Assembly (NCBI RefSeq): GCF_013213975.1
Contig: NZ_JABSST010000020.1
Coordinates: forward strand, 1 to 40,345
Length of the DNA stretch: 40,345 nt
Source of the DNA: Winogradskyella sp.
Lineage (GTDB): Bacteria; Bacteroidota; Bacteroidia; Flavobacteriales; Flavobacteriaceae
Direction of reading: 5' to 3'
The notes below the pieces were generated by a model, which saw nothing but the letters and a program-made list of their open reading frames with translations, searched no databases and was not told where the DNA came from. The position numbers and the translations under genes were made by a program. Positions 16,707-25,136 of this stretch are shown one piece after another; the stretch's first letter is position 1; every line of letters starts with the position of its first letter.

Positions 16707-17489
16707 ATGGCTTACGAGAACATACTTTCAGAATATCAAGATGGCAAAACGGTAATAACTATCAATAGACCAAAAAAATTGAATGCATTAAATAGAGCGA
16801 CTATTCAGGAATTACATGATGCATTTGCTGAAGCTGACGCTAGTAAAGACACGAAGGTTATTATTATTACTGGTAGTGGTGAAAAAGCTTTTGTTGCAGG
16901 TGCTGATATAAGCGAGTTTGCTGACTTTAGTATGGGTGAAGGAGCCAAATTAGCGGCAAAAGGTCAAGCGTTGTTGTTTGATTTTGTTGAGAATTTAAGC
17001 ACGCCAGTTATTGCTGCAATTAATGGATTTGCTTTAGGTGGAGGCTTAGAGTTAGCAATGTCTTGTCATTTTAGAGTGGCTAGTACTAATGCTAAAATGG
17101 GTTTACCAGAAACCTCATTGGGTGTTATACCTGGTTATGGAGGTACGCAACGCCTTCCACAACTTGTTGGTAAGGGCAGAGCAATGGAAATGATAATGAC
17201 AGCAGGAATGATCGATGCTAATCAAGCACTAACATATGGTTTGGTAAATCATGTGGTTTCACAAGAAGAACTACTTTCTTTGTGCCAGGGTATTGCAGCC
17301 AAGATCATGAAAAATTCTTCTGTAGCTATTGGTAAAGCCATTAAAGCTGTTAATGCCAATTATAAAGATGGCAAAGACGGTTTTAAAACAGAAATAAAGC
17401 AATTTGGCAAATGCTTTGGGACTGAAGATTTTACAGAAGGTACTTCAGCATTTTTAGAAAAACGTAAGGCTGATTTTCCTGGGAAATAA
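16707..17489 (+). CDS. Enoyl-CoA hydratase/isomerase (crotonase family)
   Basis: This 260-aa cytoplasmic enzyme hydrates 2-trans-enoyl-CoA in beta-oxidation. Motifs are TINRPKKLNALNRATI, the oxyanion-hole region AFVAGADISEF, ALGGGLELAMSCHFRVAS with the first catalytic Glu, and GLPETSLGVIPGYGGTQRLP with the second. It ends with the family-typical TEGTSAFLEKRKADFPGK. Both glutamates are present, which supports true hydratase activity. It stands 47 nt after the kinase gene on the same strand; no other fatty-acid genes are nearby. Short-chain substrates are likely, but specificity cannot be read. Confidence 0.95.
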   Translation: MAYENILSEYQDGKTVITINRPKKLNALNRATIQELHDAFAEADASKDTKVIIITGSGEKAFVAGADISEFADFSMGEGAKLAAKGQALLFDFVENLSTPVIAAINGFALGGGLELAMSCHFRVASTNAKMGLPETSLGVIPGYGGTQRLPQLVGKGRAMEMIMTAGMIDANQALTYGLVNHVVSQEELLSLCQGIAAKIMKNSSVAIGKAIKAVNANYKDGKDGFKTEIKQFGKCFGTEDFTEGTSAFLEKRKADFPGK

Positions 17490-17491
17490 GT

Positions 17492-17611
17492 CTATCTAGC
17501 TATCTTTCTATGATCTACTACCCCATGAAGTAAATACAATGGGATTATGAGTATTAAGATTACGAGAATAATTGGACTCAATACAGAAATGATAATATAT
17601 TTGGGTTTCAT
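17492..17611 (-). CDS. Possible 39-aa single-pass membrane peptide
   Basis: This ORF is too short for the track. ATG 17611 opens a 39-aa frame beginning MKPKYIIISVLSPIILV and ending DHRKIAR then TAG. It has the composition of a small membrane protein: a Lys-containing N-end, about 22 hydrophobic residues, and a basic cytoplasm-like tail. It lies 96 nt downstream of the Gfo/Idh gene on the same strand and 2 nt beyond the enoyl-CoA hydratase stop, so the genes are convergent. The competing longer frame in the track (17508-17693) has no membrane or family character. Whether it is translated is unknown. Confidence 0.35.
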   Translation of the reverse strand: MKPKYIIISVLSPIILVILILIIPLYLLHGVVDHRKIAR

Positions 17612-17707
17612 GACTCAATTTTTCACAAAGTTGAAAACTTTTTAAGTCACTGAAAACAAGTATATTAATCAATACTTGTAATATTTTAACCAAGTCTCCC
17701 TAAATCA

Positions 17708-19126
17708 CTATTTCACTTCCCAGCCTTTTCTATAATCTCGAGTGACCCAATCATTAGCTTTTTCATAATTGGTAACTCGCATAGCATTGCCATCCCAAAG
17801 TAATTTACGACGACCAGGATAGTCAAAAGGTGCCCAATCACCTTCGTTCTTACCTTCTTTAAGTACTTTATATTGAAAGGATTTAATGGCTAAATTACCC
17901 ATTAAAACCGATTCAGTTAAAGGCCCTGCATAAGAAAACGGTGATGATGTTGGTATGCCTTCCAAGCAACCCTCTACAAAATTTAACACATGATTTTGAT
18001 CTTTAATTCTGGGAAGCGTTGGCTCAGGTTTTTTGAAATAATTCATGGTTGAAGATGGCAATAAACGAGGGTTCCTAGAATAACAATCTGTAACTAACAT
18101 ACCTTTAGATCCATAAAAAACACTACCACCATTCCAATCACCAATGAATTCTCCATCTTTAAGCTCGTCTGGTAAATCTGGCATAATTCCTCCATCGAAC
18201 CAATTCAAATCTACTTTACCGTGTTTCTCAGTATCAAATTTTAATCTTACTATAGAAGATGGAGGACAGGCTTTACTGTAATTAGCTTCTACAAAATCAC
18301 CAGCCCAAACCGTAGTGCAACTTGCTTCAGCTTCATAAGGGTAACCTAAACCAAGTGTCCTAAAGGGTGTTTCCATAATATGACAACCCATATCGCCTAA
18401 ACCACCTGTACCAAAGTCCCACCAACCTCTCCATTTAAATGGTAAATATGCTGAGTGATACGGACGGTCTTGTGCAGGTCCCAACCATAAATCCCAATCT
18501 AAACCTTCTGGAACAGGTTCGCCTTTATTGATATTTTTAAGACCTTGTGGCCAGACAGGTCTATTGGTCCAACAATCCACTTTCTCTATTGTGCCAATGA
18601 TACCAGAATCTATCCACTCTTGTGCCTCTCTAATGCCATTGCTCGAGCTTCCTTGATTACCCATTTGAGTAACAATACCGGTTTCTTGAGCAATTTTTGC
18701 CATTAATCGTGCTTCATGAATATTATGTGTCAACGGTTTTTCGACATAAGCATGCTTTTTTGCACGCATAAATGGTAGCGAAATTATAGCATGTGTATGA
18801 TCTGGAGTTCCAACCGAAAATGCATCAATCTCATTAATATGAACATCGTATAATTTTCTGAAGTCTTTATATCTTTTGGTGTTAGGATGCATTTTATAGC
18901 TTGCTTCAGCCATTCTATCGTCAACATCACAAAGTGCAACAAACTTTACTTTTTTAGTGGCTGTTAGCTCTTTTACAACACCACCACCACGACCACCAAC
19001 ACCAATGGAAGCAATATAAAGCGTATCGCTTGGAGGTACATGAGATTTTCCTAAAACAAAGCTAGGTACAATAGTAAATGCTGCCGTTGCACCAGCTGTT
19101 TTTTTTATAAAATTTCTACGTTCCAT
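17708..19126 (-). CDS. Tat-exported Gfo/Idh/MocA-family oxidoreductase
   Basis: This 472-aa NAD(P)-dependent oxidoreductase has an N-terminal twin-arginine signal (MERRNFIKKTAGATAAF, then a hydrophobic stretch), so it is probably a periplasmic enzyme that retains its cofactor. The Rossmann glycine motif is GVGGRGGGVV near residue 42. The family EKP motif is in HAYVEKPLTHN near residue 130. A His/Asp-rich central part includes WRGWWDFGTGGLGDMGCHIMETPF. Relatives act on sugars or sugar acids; the substrate is unknown. It has no operon partner apart from a possible small ORF downstream. Confidence 0.92.
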   Translation of the reverse strand: MERRNFIKKTAGATAAFTIVPSFVLGKSHVPPSDTLYIASIGVGGRGGGVVKELTATKKVKFVALCDVDDRMAEASYKMHPNTKRYKDFRKLYDVHINEIDAFSVGTPDHTHAIISLPFMRAKKHAYVEKPLTHNIHEARLMAKIAQETGIVTQMGNQGSSSNGIREAQEWIDSGIIGTIEKVDCWTNRPVWPQGLKNINKGEPVPEGLDWDLWLGPAQDRPYHSAYLPFKWRGWWDFGTGGLGDMGCHIMETPFRTLGLGYPYEAEASCTTVWAGDFVEANYSKACPPSSIVRLKFDTEKHGKVDLNWFDGGIMPDLPDELKDGEFIGDWNGGSVFYGSKGMLVTDCYSRNPRLLPSSTMNYFKKPEPTLPRIKDQNHVLNFVEGCLEGIPTSSPFSYAGPLTESVLMGNLAIKSFQYKVLKEGKNEGDWAPFDYPGRRKLLWDGNAMRVTNYEKANDWVTRDYRKGWEVK

Positions 19127-19267
19127 AAATAAAAGATAGTATTGATTAGAATGATATCAAGTTACAAAAAAAAGTGTCTTAAAACTCGGTTGAGGTTTTG
19201 ACGAGTTAGTTTTTTGAAAACTACAAATTCTAGTTAGAATCACTCATGTATTCTATTAACTTTGAGT

Positions 19268-20337
19268 ATGCATAAAACAAGATAGTAAAAGGTCTTGGTA
19301 CACAACAAAATGTTGGTATCGATTTTTTAAATTATCCCACGAGTGACGATTTGATTTTCTTAAATATTGCCGTAAAGAGGTTGAATCCATAGCTTCTAAT
19401 TAGACTCAATATTTAGATGTTTTTTCAAAGACAAGTGTCAATAAAGTAGCTAGTCTAGATTTAGGAATGGTATATTTAATGGATAGCTATCAAGGTTGTG
19501 AATATGGATGGTGTATACTATTACGCCAGAAACAGCCATGAGTTTTGGGGTTACAGTATAGGAATAGACTTTGAGCGAATAATTTTAATTAAGAACACTC
19601 CACCAAAATTATTGGAAGATTTTATCAGAAGAGAAAGTTGGAGAGCACATGCTGTAGTAATGTCTGGAAATAAGGACTGTTATCAACCAGCTGAGCAAAG
19701 CTATCAATTAATACGACAGTGTTTATAGGTCTTCGTAAAGTATAGGCATCTTGTGGGGATTATTACTAAAAGCGCACTACTAATAAGAGATTTGGGTACA
19801 TTGAATAAACTGAGAAAAGCGCAACATATTGCCGTTAATACGTTCATCACATTGTTAAATAGGGACCAGACGCATTCATGAACCACAAACAGCAACAATT
19901 ACAAAGCGTCTTGAAGCGGTTAAATAATTAGGCCAAAATAGTATTCCTGCTAATGTATTATTAGCATCTATGTATTCCTTAAATAAATAGTCATGAAATT
20001 TTGTCTATGACACAAGCAGCTTTTGATGCAGGCCACTTTAGTATAGTGCACACCACTGTTAGACCAACGGTGCTAATAGAGAAATAATTACAAATTGGAT
20101 TAAAAAGCCCATTCCAGATTTTGCTAATAAGGTGTTGTATCAAATAGCATCTTGCCACAGCGGAATCTTAAATGATAGTAGATTTGATAAACGAATCCAT
20201 GGAGAAGGTCAAATTGCAAAACAAATTAATGATTTAATAGCCTTGGCAAAATCAAAATATTTTAAAAATAAAAAACACCAACACTTAATGCTAGCTTACA
20301 TAAAACTTATAAAGATGGACAGCTTCAATTATTTTAA
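19268..20337 (+). pseudogene. Decayed PA0069-family radical SAM protein gene
   Basis: Pieces in all three plus frames assemble into one protein: VKGLGTQQNVG (about 19286), SVNKVASLDLGMVYLMDSYQGCEYG (about 19437-19510), YYYARNSHEFWGYSIGIDFER (19513 on), VVMSGNKDCYQPAEQS, YRHLVGIITKSALLIRDLGTL (about 19739-19805), TKRLEAVK and NSIPANVLLASM (about 19900-19970), KVLYQIASCHSGILNDSRF and GEGQIAKQINDLIALAKSKYFKNK (20132-20273), and the tail TYKDGQLQLF with TAA at 20335-20337. That order and the GCEHGC-IYCYARN-like centre are the PA0069 family layout. The cluster Cys residues are lost here (GCEYG-W-C shifted, then YYYARN), so no active radical SAM enzyme can be made. Track ORFs 19498-19728 and 20132-20377 are fragments of it. 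Confidence 0.88.
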
Positions 20338-20368
20338 AAAAACAAAGATGGGCTTGCAGAAGCCCATC
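20334..20368 (-). terminator. Rho-independent terminator of the 20403-20963 gene
   Basis: The minus strand reads GATGGGCTT-CTGC-AAGCCCATC, a perfect 9-bp stem, followed by TTTGTTTTTTTA. It lies 34 nt past the stop of the secreted-protein gene and at the 3' end of the radical SAM pseudogene. Confidence 0.85.
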
Positions 20369-20402
20369 CCTAACTAAATTAACTAATATATAAACAACAA
20401 AT

Positions 20403-20963
20403 TTATATTCTAAAGTTCTTAGTGTAAATCCTGTCATTGGTTTTAATGACCGCTTTGTAATTACCAGGATTTGTTTCATCTAATCGGTAAACTCTGCTCA
20501 AAATTTCTGCTTCTTCTTTAACGTTCTCAGAGAATATTAATTCTCCATAATAATAGAGTTTAACACTCATTACATTAGTATCGAATGCAATTTTTGAAAT
20601 AATAAGCTGACTTTCCTTTGTTCTCAAAACAGGCTTATAGATTTTTTCTTGAGACTCTATTAAGAGTTCAACAACTCGATCTTTAACAATTAGGTCTATA
20701 ACTTCAATTTCAAAATCCCTTGTAATTTCAATGGTATACGTGTCATCGCTTAACTGGCTAAAGTTTAGTAACTGAGTTAAGTTCCCGTTGTAGTTAACAC
20801 TACCTTTGAAAATAACGTCACCTTTAGAACTTTTTACCACTATATTATCACCTTTGTTAATGGTTTTTATATATAATGTATTATCTAAAGTTTCGCTTGC
20901 ATAAGCTGTGGATGTTCCAAACATCACGGCTACTACTAAAATACTTTTAATTACTGTTTTCAT
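20403..20963 (-). CDS. Secreted beta-rich protein of unknown function
   Basis: This 186-aa protein begins with a signal peptide (MKTVIKSILVVAVMFGTSTAYAS). The mature part looks like two beta-sandwich-like repeats, with alternating hydrophobic residues and phrases such as GNLTQLLNFSQLSDDTYTIEI and DETNPGNYKAVIKTNDRIYTKNF. These resemble the Bacteroidota class of secreted beta-sandwich proteins with an L-x-x-G-x-Y-x-hydrophobic turn, as in DUF3244-like and T9SS-sorting-like domains, but I cannot assign a family. It has its own promoter-like box and terminator, so it appears monocistronic. It is divergent from the AraC gene at 21175. Confidence 0.85.
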   Translation of the reverse strand: MKTVIKSILVVAVMFGTSTAYASETLDNTLYIKTINKGDNIVVKSSKGDVIFKGSVNYNGNLTQLLNFSQLSDDTYTIEITRDFEIEVIDLIVKDRVVELLIESQEKIYKPVLRTKESQLIISKIAFDTNVMSVKLYYYGELIFSENVKEEAEILSRVYRLDETNPGNYKAVIKTNDRIYTKNFRI

Positions 20964-21000
20964 CTTTTTTCTGTTTTGGGGTTAAATCAATTTAACATGA

Positions 21001-21008
21001 CAAATGTA
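21001..21008 (-). promoter_or_regulatory. Candidate -7 box for the secreted protein gene
   Basis: The minus strand reads TACATTTG, a TAnnTTTG match 38 nt upstream of the start. TTG triplets lie 15 and 23 bp further upstream, not at the ideal 19. Confidence 0.4.
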
Positions 21009-21150
21009 TTCCAGAATTAGACTCAAAAAAACAAGCCATTTGGCTAATTTGTGTGTAAAATTAACCTAAATTAAGTGTTGAAAATTATTTAGGGTTAAAA
21101 GAGAATATATTTTTGATAATTGTACATAGATTTCATTTTTTGTTATGAAC

Positions 21151-21158
21151 TAACTTTG
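21151..21158 (+). promoter_or_regulatory. Candidate -7 box for the AraC/cupin regulator
   Basis: TAACTTTG matches TAnnTTTG and ends 16 nt before the start codon. This implies a leader of about 10 nt, common in Bacteroidetes. No good -33 element is seen. Confidence 0.4.
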
Positions 21159-21174
21159 TGTTAATCGCAATGCT

Positions 21175-22047
21175 ATGAAAACGCGTAAACCTACATTAGA
21201 AAAAATAAGCCCAGAGTTTGGTAGCTCGATGAGAGTGATTAAACACGAATCTGATATTGGTGAGAAAAAGCCATATTGGCATTTTCATCCTGAAATCGAG
21301 TTAGTGTATGTAAATAAAGGAAAGGGCAAACGTCATATAGGCAATCATTTGTCATATTTTAATAATAGTCAGTTGTTGTTAATAGGCTCTAACCTTCCTC
21401 ATAATGGATTTACAGATAGACTAACCGTTAATGGAACTGAGACTATTGTGCAGTTTAGACCAGATTTTTTAGGGGAGCACTTTTTTGATATTCCTGAGAT
21501 GGAAAGAATTATAAGTCTATTTGAGCGCGCTAAGAGTGGTATATTATTTGGTATTCCGACCAAACAGAAACTCGGTAAACGAATAGAAAAGCTCTCAGAG
21601 AAGGAAGGATTTAAAAAAATACTAGTGCTTCTGGAGATTTTGCACGGACTTGCCAAGGCTAGGGATTATACAATACTAAATGCAGATGGCTATACCTTTG
21701 AAGCAGAACCTCAGGATAGTGCTAAGATTGATAAAATATTTAAGCATATAAATAACAACTTCAAGGAGCATATAAGTTTGGACGAAATAGCTGAAGAGGT
21801 AAGTATGACGGTTCCAGCATTTTGTAGATATTTTAAAAAAGTAACAGGTAAAACATTTACCAAGTTAGTTAACGAATACAGAGTTGTACACGCCACAAAA
21901 CTATTATCTGAAAGTCAGATGAGTATCACGGATATTAGTTTTGAATGTGGCTTCAATAATTTTTCTCATTTTAATAAACTATTTAAGGAGTTTACGGGTA
22001 AGTGTGCTTCAAAATACAGGAAAGAATTAAAACTAATGGTTCAGTAA
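21175..22047 (+). CDS. AraC-family regulator with N-terminal cupin sensor
   Basis: This 290-aa regulator has an N-terminal cupin-like domain with KPYWHFHPEIELVYVNKGKGKRHIG near residues 31-55. The HxHxE pattern is that of sugar-sensing AraC proteins. The C-terminal AraC DNA-binding domain has HISLDEIAEEVSMTVPAFCRYFKKVTGKTF and ITDISFECGFNNFSHFNKLFKEFTG. The full layout suggests a ligand-responsive activator of carbohydrate or related genes, but no catabolic cluster is adjacent. A 57-aa ORF follows 11 nt after its stop, probably co-transcribed. It is separate in type from the hemA-linked AraC gene, which lacks this cupin motif. Confidence 0.94.
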   Translation: MKTRKPTLEKISPEFGSSMRVIKHESDIGEKKPYWHFHPEIELVYVNKGKGKRHIGNHLSYFNNSQLLLIGSNLPHNGFTDRLTVNGTETIVQFRPDFLGEHFFDIPEMERIISLFERAKSGILFGIPTKQKLGKRIEKLSEKEGFKKILVLLEILHGLAKARDYTILNADGYTFEAEPQDSAKIDKIFKHINNNFKEHISLDEIAEEVSMTVPAFCRYFKKVTGKTFTKLVNEYRVVHATKLLSESQMSITDISFECGFNNFSHFNKLFKEFTGKCASKYRKELKLMVQ

Positions 22048-22058
22048 AATCTAGAATT

Positions 22059-22232
22059 ATGGATAAGAAAATTAACGTTGCCATTGATTATTATACAGAG
22101 CAAGGAGATAGAATCCTCAGGAAGGTAAATACGGCTTCAAATATAACAGCCGATGAGTTGATTAAATATGGTGAGGAAATGGCTGTTATTGAATATAAAT
22201 TAACAGCTTTAGAAATAGCTAAAGAGAATTAA
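22059..22232 (+). CDS. Small hypothetical protein (57 aa) in operon with AraC regulator
   Basis: The track opens this frame at 22002 inside the AraC gene. The credible start is ATG 22059, 11 nt after the AraC stop, giving MDKKINVAIDYYTEQGD and onward. The protein is charged and helical (ADELIKYGEEMAVIEYKLTALEIAKEN) with no signal or membrane segment and no motif I recognise. Its last 14 nt overlap the end of the convergent HD gene. The close spacing suggests co-expression with the regulator, perhaps as a small partner; that is inference. Confidence 0.65.
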   Translation: MDKKINVAIDYYTEQGDRILRKVNTASNITADELIKYGEEMAVIEYKLTALEIAKEN

Positions 22233-22884
22233 ACATCCCTTCCCATTCTCTGTAAAATTGCTTGAGATAGTGCTCCATAAATTGGTGCCTTTCAATAGCT
22301 AGTTTCTTTCCTGTTTTAGTGTTCATTTGGTCCTTTAACAGTAATAACTTTTCGTAGAAGTGATTTATAGTTGGTGCGTTAGCTGCTTTATATTCTGCTT
22401 TGGTCATCTTGAGATTGGGTTTAATCTCAGGGTTGTAAAGTGGTCGATTTTTAAAACCACCATAATTAAAGCAACGTGCTATACCGATCGCTCCAATCGC
22501 ATCTAGTCTGTCTGCATCTTGGACAACGAGCATTTCTTTAGAACTGAAGGATGTATTTAGACCAAATGAATTTTTAAAAGATATATTTTCAATAATCTTA
22601 CTTACATGCTCTATTATGGCACTATCAACATTTTGCAGTAATAAGAACTCACGTGCCATTTTAGGACCAATAGATTCATCTCCTTTGTGAAATTTAGAAT
22701 CCGCAATATCATGTAATAACGCTGATAGCTTTACTACCATAATATCCACATCTTCGTATTTGGCAATGAGTTGGGTAGTGTTATAAACTCTTAAGGTGTG
22801 AAACCAGTCATGACCGCCTTCGGCATGCTCAAGTTCTTTTTTTACGAAAGCTATAGTAGCATCTATTATCGCAGTATCGTTCAT
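22219..22884 (-). CDS. HD-domain phosphohydrolase
   Basis: This 221-aa cytoplasmic protein belongs to the HD superfamily, YedJ-like. The metal-binding pattern is complete: GGHDWFHTLRVYN gives the first His near residue 23, LSALLHDIADSKFH gives the HD pair near 57-58, and VVQDADRLDAIGAIGIARCFNYGG gives the late Asp near 120. Such enzymes hydrolyse phosphomonoesters or nucleotides. It starts one base into the stop of the PlsC gene (TAATG-type overlap), so the two form a pair. It converges on the 57-aa ORF with a 14-nt tail overlap and no terminator between. Confidence 0.92.
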   Translation of the reverse strand: MNDTAIIDATIAFVKKELEHAEGGHDWFHTLRVYNTTQLIAKYEDVDIMVVKLSALLHDIADSKFHKGDESIGPKMAREFLLLQNVDSAIIEHVSKIIENISFKNSFGLNTSFSSKEMLVVQDADRLDAIGAIGIARCFNYGGFKNRPLYNPEIKPNLKMTKAEYKAANAPTINHFYEKLLLLKDQMNTKTGKKLAIERHQFMEHYLKQFYREWEGMFNSL

Positions 22885-23618
22885 TATACAATACTACTTT
22901 TTACCTGAGCTTCAACTAAACGGATCAGCTCTAATTTATCTTCATGTTGATTAATAGACATGGGCTTATGAACGCTGAAGGTAATTTTTGAGCCCAGTCC
23001 CATTGGGAATTTCCCATATCTTAACGTTTTCCAAGAATTATTGATCGTAATCGGTACAATTAAAGCGTCAGGTGTATGGTTTATCATAGCTAAAAGGCCT
23101 TTGGTTTTAAAAGGTTTTGGATTTCCATCTCTACTCCGTGTTCCTTCGGGAAAAATAACAGCAGCCCAGTTATTTTGAGAAATACGTTTGGCAAAATTTT
23201 CTATGGCTTTAATAGAACCAATAGGATCCTTTCGGTCAATCAATACAGAACCACCGTGTCTTAAATTATAGGAAACACTTGGGATGCCTCTACCCAACTC
23301 TTTTTTACTAATAAACTTAACATGATGTTTACGTAAATACCATATTAATGGTGGAATATCGTACATGCTTTGATGATTGGCCACGATTATTAACGGTTTA
23401 CCTTTTTCGATTTGATAAGGGTTTGTAAAAGAAAAGGTTGTACCGAGTACATTAAGAGATCTCATAATGAAAAACTGAAGCAAATCAACACTCATTTTAT
23501 GTGCTTGATAACCAAAAACATTTTTACAAAACCATTGTATGGGATGGAAAATAATGATGGTAAGACCAAAGCAAATAAAGTATAACACTGTAATTGGATA
23601 AGCCATAAGTTTAATCAT
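22884..23618 (-). CDS. plsC: 1-acyl-sn-glycerol-3-phosphate acyltransferase (PlsC-like)
   Basis: This 244-aa inner-membrane enzyme transfers an acyl group to lysophosphatidate to form phosphatidate. The acyltransferase blocks are present in order: IVANHQSMYDIPPL (HxxxxD catalytic motif) near residue 81, HGGSVLIDRKDP near 127, VIFPEGTRSRDG near 156 and ALIVPITINNSW near 187. An N-terminal hydrophobic helix (YPITVLYFICFGLTIIIF) anchors it. Start ATG 23618 is used; ATG at codon 5 is an alternative. It is followed directly by the HD gene with a 1-nt overlap, and lies just after the terminator of the bacilliredoxin gene. Confidence 0.93.
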   Translation of the reverse strand: MIKLMAYPITVLYFICFGLTIIIFHPIQWFCKNVFGYQAHKMSVDLLQFFIMRSLNVLGTTFSFTNPYQIEKGKPLIIVANHQSMYDIPPLIWYLRKHHVKFISKKELGRGIPSVSYNLRHGGSVLIDRKDPIGSIKAIENFAKRISQNNWAAVIFPEGTRSRDGNPKPFKTKGLLAMINHTPDALIVPITINNSWKTLRYGKFPMGLGSKITFSVHKPMSINQHEDKLELIRLVEAQVKSSIV

Positions 23619-23629
23619 GGTATAAAATT

Positions 23630-23659
23630 AAAAAACCACGATGTAAATCGTGGTTTTTT
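23630..23659 (-). terminator. Rho-independent terminator of the bacilliredoxin gene
   Basis: AAAAAACCACGAT-GTAA-ATCGTGGTTTTTT forms a perfect 13-bp A/T-flanked hairpin, symmetric enough to work in both directions. It lies 19 nt past the bacilliredoxin stop and just before the PlsC start. Confidence 0.85.
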
Positions 23660-23677
23660 AAAGTTAATTTTAGAATA

Positions 23678-24088
23678 TTAACAATGCTCATTGTAAGCAT
23701 CCATAAGGTTTTCTGCAATTAACTCTGCAGGTCTACCTTCTATATGGTGACGCTCTAACATATGTACTAATTCTCCATCTTTAAAAAGTGCCATACTTGG
23801 CGAACTTGGCGGGAAAGGAATCATATATTCTCTTGCTTTGTCTGTCGCTTCCTTGTCTACACCTGCAAATACCGTGACTAAATTAGTTGGGTGTTTTTCA
23901 TTTTGCAAACTCATGCGAGCACCTGGTCTAGCGTTGGCTGCTGCACAACCACAAACTGAATTCACAACAACTAATGTCGTGCCTCCTTTAGCAAGTGCAT
24001 TATCAACCGCTTCAGTCGTGTGTAATTCTTCAAAACCGACATTGGTTAAATCTTCACGCATTGGTTTTACTAATTCTGCTGGATACAT
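23678..24088 (-). CDS. Bacilliredoxin, BrxA/BrxB (YphP/YqiW) family
   Basis: This 136-aa thioredoxin-fold protein of the UPF0403 family removes bacillithiol or similar low-molecular-weight thiols from protein cysteines. The active motif CGC is in VVVNSVCGCAAANARPGAR near residue 48, and the start MYPAELVKPMREDLTNVGFEEL is typical. IPFPPSSPSMALFKDGELVHMLERHHIEG is the conserved C-terminal half. It is monocistronic, with its own terminator. A 7-5-7 bp palindrome sits 15 nt upstream of the start and could be an operator. Confidence 0.94.
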   Translation of the reverse strand: MYPAELVKPMREDLTNVGFEELHTTEAVDNALAKGGTTLVVVNSVCGCAAANARPGARMSLQNEKHPTNLVTVFAGVDKEATDKAREYMIPFPPSSPSMALFKDGELVHMLERHHIEGRPAELIAENLMDAYNEHC

Positions 24089-24102
24089 ATTCTTTGTATT
24101 TA

Positions 24103-24121
24103 ATTATCATTATTTGATAAT
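24103..24121. promoter_or_regulatory. Candidate operator: palindrome ATTATCA-N5-TGATAAT
   Basis: A perfect 7-bp inverted repeat with a 5-bp spacer lies between the bacilliredoxin gene and the divergent TerB-DnaJ gene. It looks somewhat like a Fur/PerR-type array (GATAAT units), but the spacing does not match the standard 7-1-7 box. In DNA this AT-rich, chance cannot be excluded. Confidence 0.3.
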
Positions 24122-24208
24122 GCAAAGATACCAAATGTGTAACAATTAGTATCGTCAATACACTAACTAATAGTATATTTATGCATTCATAAAAACTATA
24201 GTTAACAT

Positions 24209-25003
24209 ATGAGTTTTGCAAAGTGGATTGGAGGAGCAATAGGTTGGTCATTTGGTGGGCCAATCGGTGCTATAATTGGTATTGCTTTAGGTAGTTTTGT
24301 AGACAATATTTCCGGGAATGGTACTCCTTTACTCGGTGAACAACAAACAGGAAGATCGCAGAAACGAGATCCTTATCGTCAACGACCAAAACAAACGAGA
24401 AGGGACCAAAAACCTAAAACACAATCAGGTGATTTTGAAGTGAGTTTACTCATTTTGGCATCCATAATTATTAAAGCAGATGGTAAGCAAGATCAACGTG
24501 AATTAGATTTTGTAAGACAACAATTTAGAAATATGTATGGTGCAGATCGTGCAAATCATGCTTTTGAATTGTTTAAGCGTATTACTAAGCAAAATATCTC
24601 CATGCGTCAAGTATGTTTACAGATCAAACAGATGATGGATCACGCCTCTAGATTGCAATTGCTTCATTTTTTATTTGGAATAGCAAAAGCAGATGGGCAT
24701 GTTGCTGAATCTGAGGTAAATGAAATTTACAGAATGTCTGGATATTTAGGCATTAGTAGGAAGGATTTTGATAGTATAAAGGCCATGTTCTATGACATGA
24801 CTAATAATGCTTATAAAATCTTAGAAGTTGATAAAAATGCATCTGATGATGCCGTTAAAAAGGCATATCGAAAAATGGCTAAAAAGTACCATCCAGATCG
24901 CGTTGGTCATTTAGGTAAGGAACACCAGACGGGTGCTGAGGATAAGTTCAGACAAGTGCAAGAAGCCTATGAGCATATACAAGCAGAACGTGGCTTTAAG
25001 TAG
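24209..25003 (+). CDS. TerB-DnaJ domain protein (DjlA-like co-chaperone)
   Basis: This 264-aa protein has three parts. Residues 1-32 are a glycine-zipper hydrophobic anchor ([25 protein letters not shown]). Residues about 75-185 are a TerB-like helical domain with paired acidic sites ([20 protein letters not shown] and [14 protein letters not shown]). Residues about 200-264 are a J-domain ([34 protein letters not shown]) with the HPD motif needed to stimulate DnaK. A basic linker at 45-75 is likely disordered. It has the layout of membrane-bound DjlA. It stands alone; the 133 nt to the next gene hold nothing I recognise. Confidence 0.93.
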   Translation: MSFAKWIGGAIGWSFGGPIGAIIGIALGSFVDNISGNGTPLLGEQQTGRSQKRDPYRQRPKQTRRDQKPKTQSGDFEVSLLILASIIIKADGKQDQRELDFVRQQFRNMYGADRANHAFELFKRITKQNISMRQVCLQIKQMMDHASRLQLLHFLFGIAKADGHVAESEVNEIYRMSGYLGISRKDFDSIKAMFYDMTNNAYKILEVDKNASDDAVKKAYRKMAKKYHPDRVGHLGKEHQTGAEDKFRQVQEAYEHIQAERGFK

Positions 25004-25136
25004 CGTAAAGTCTTGTTACAAGCAATCCAAGCAGAAGTAATTGCACAGAGAGGCTCAAAACTTAAAATTACGATCTAAATAATAGACCCTGTGAACGCGA
25101 TTAAAATTTAAGGACAATATATGATGTAGATATTGC

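Noticed and set aside
17508-17693. Track ORF of 61 aa on the minus strand
   Set aside because: It has no membrane or family character; the overlapping 39-aa frame on the same strand is the more protein-like choice.
19498-20377. Track ORFs 19498-19728 and 20132-20377 as separate genes
   Set aside because: Both are fragments of one decayed radical SAM gene; the segments between continue the same protein in other frames.
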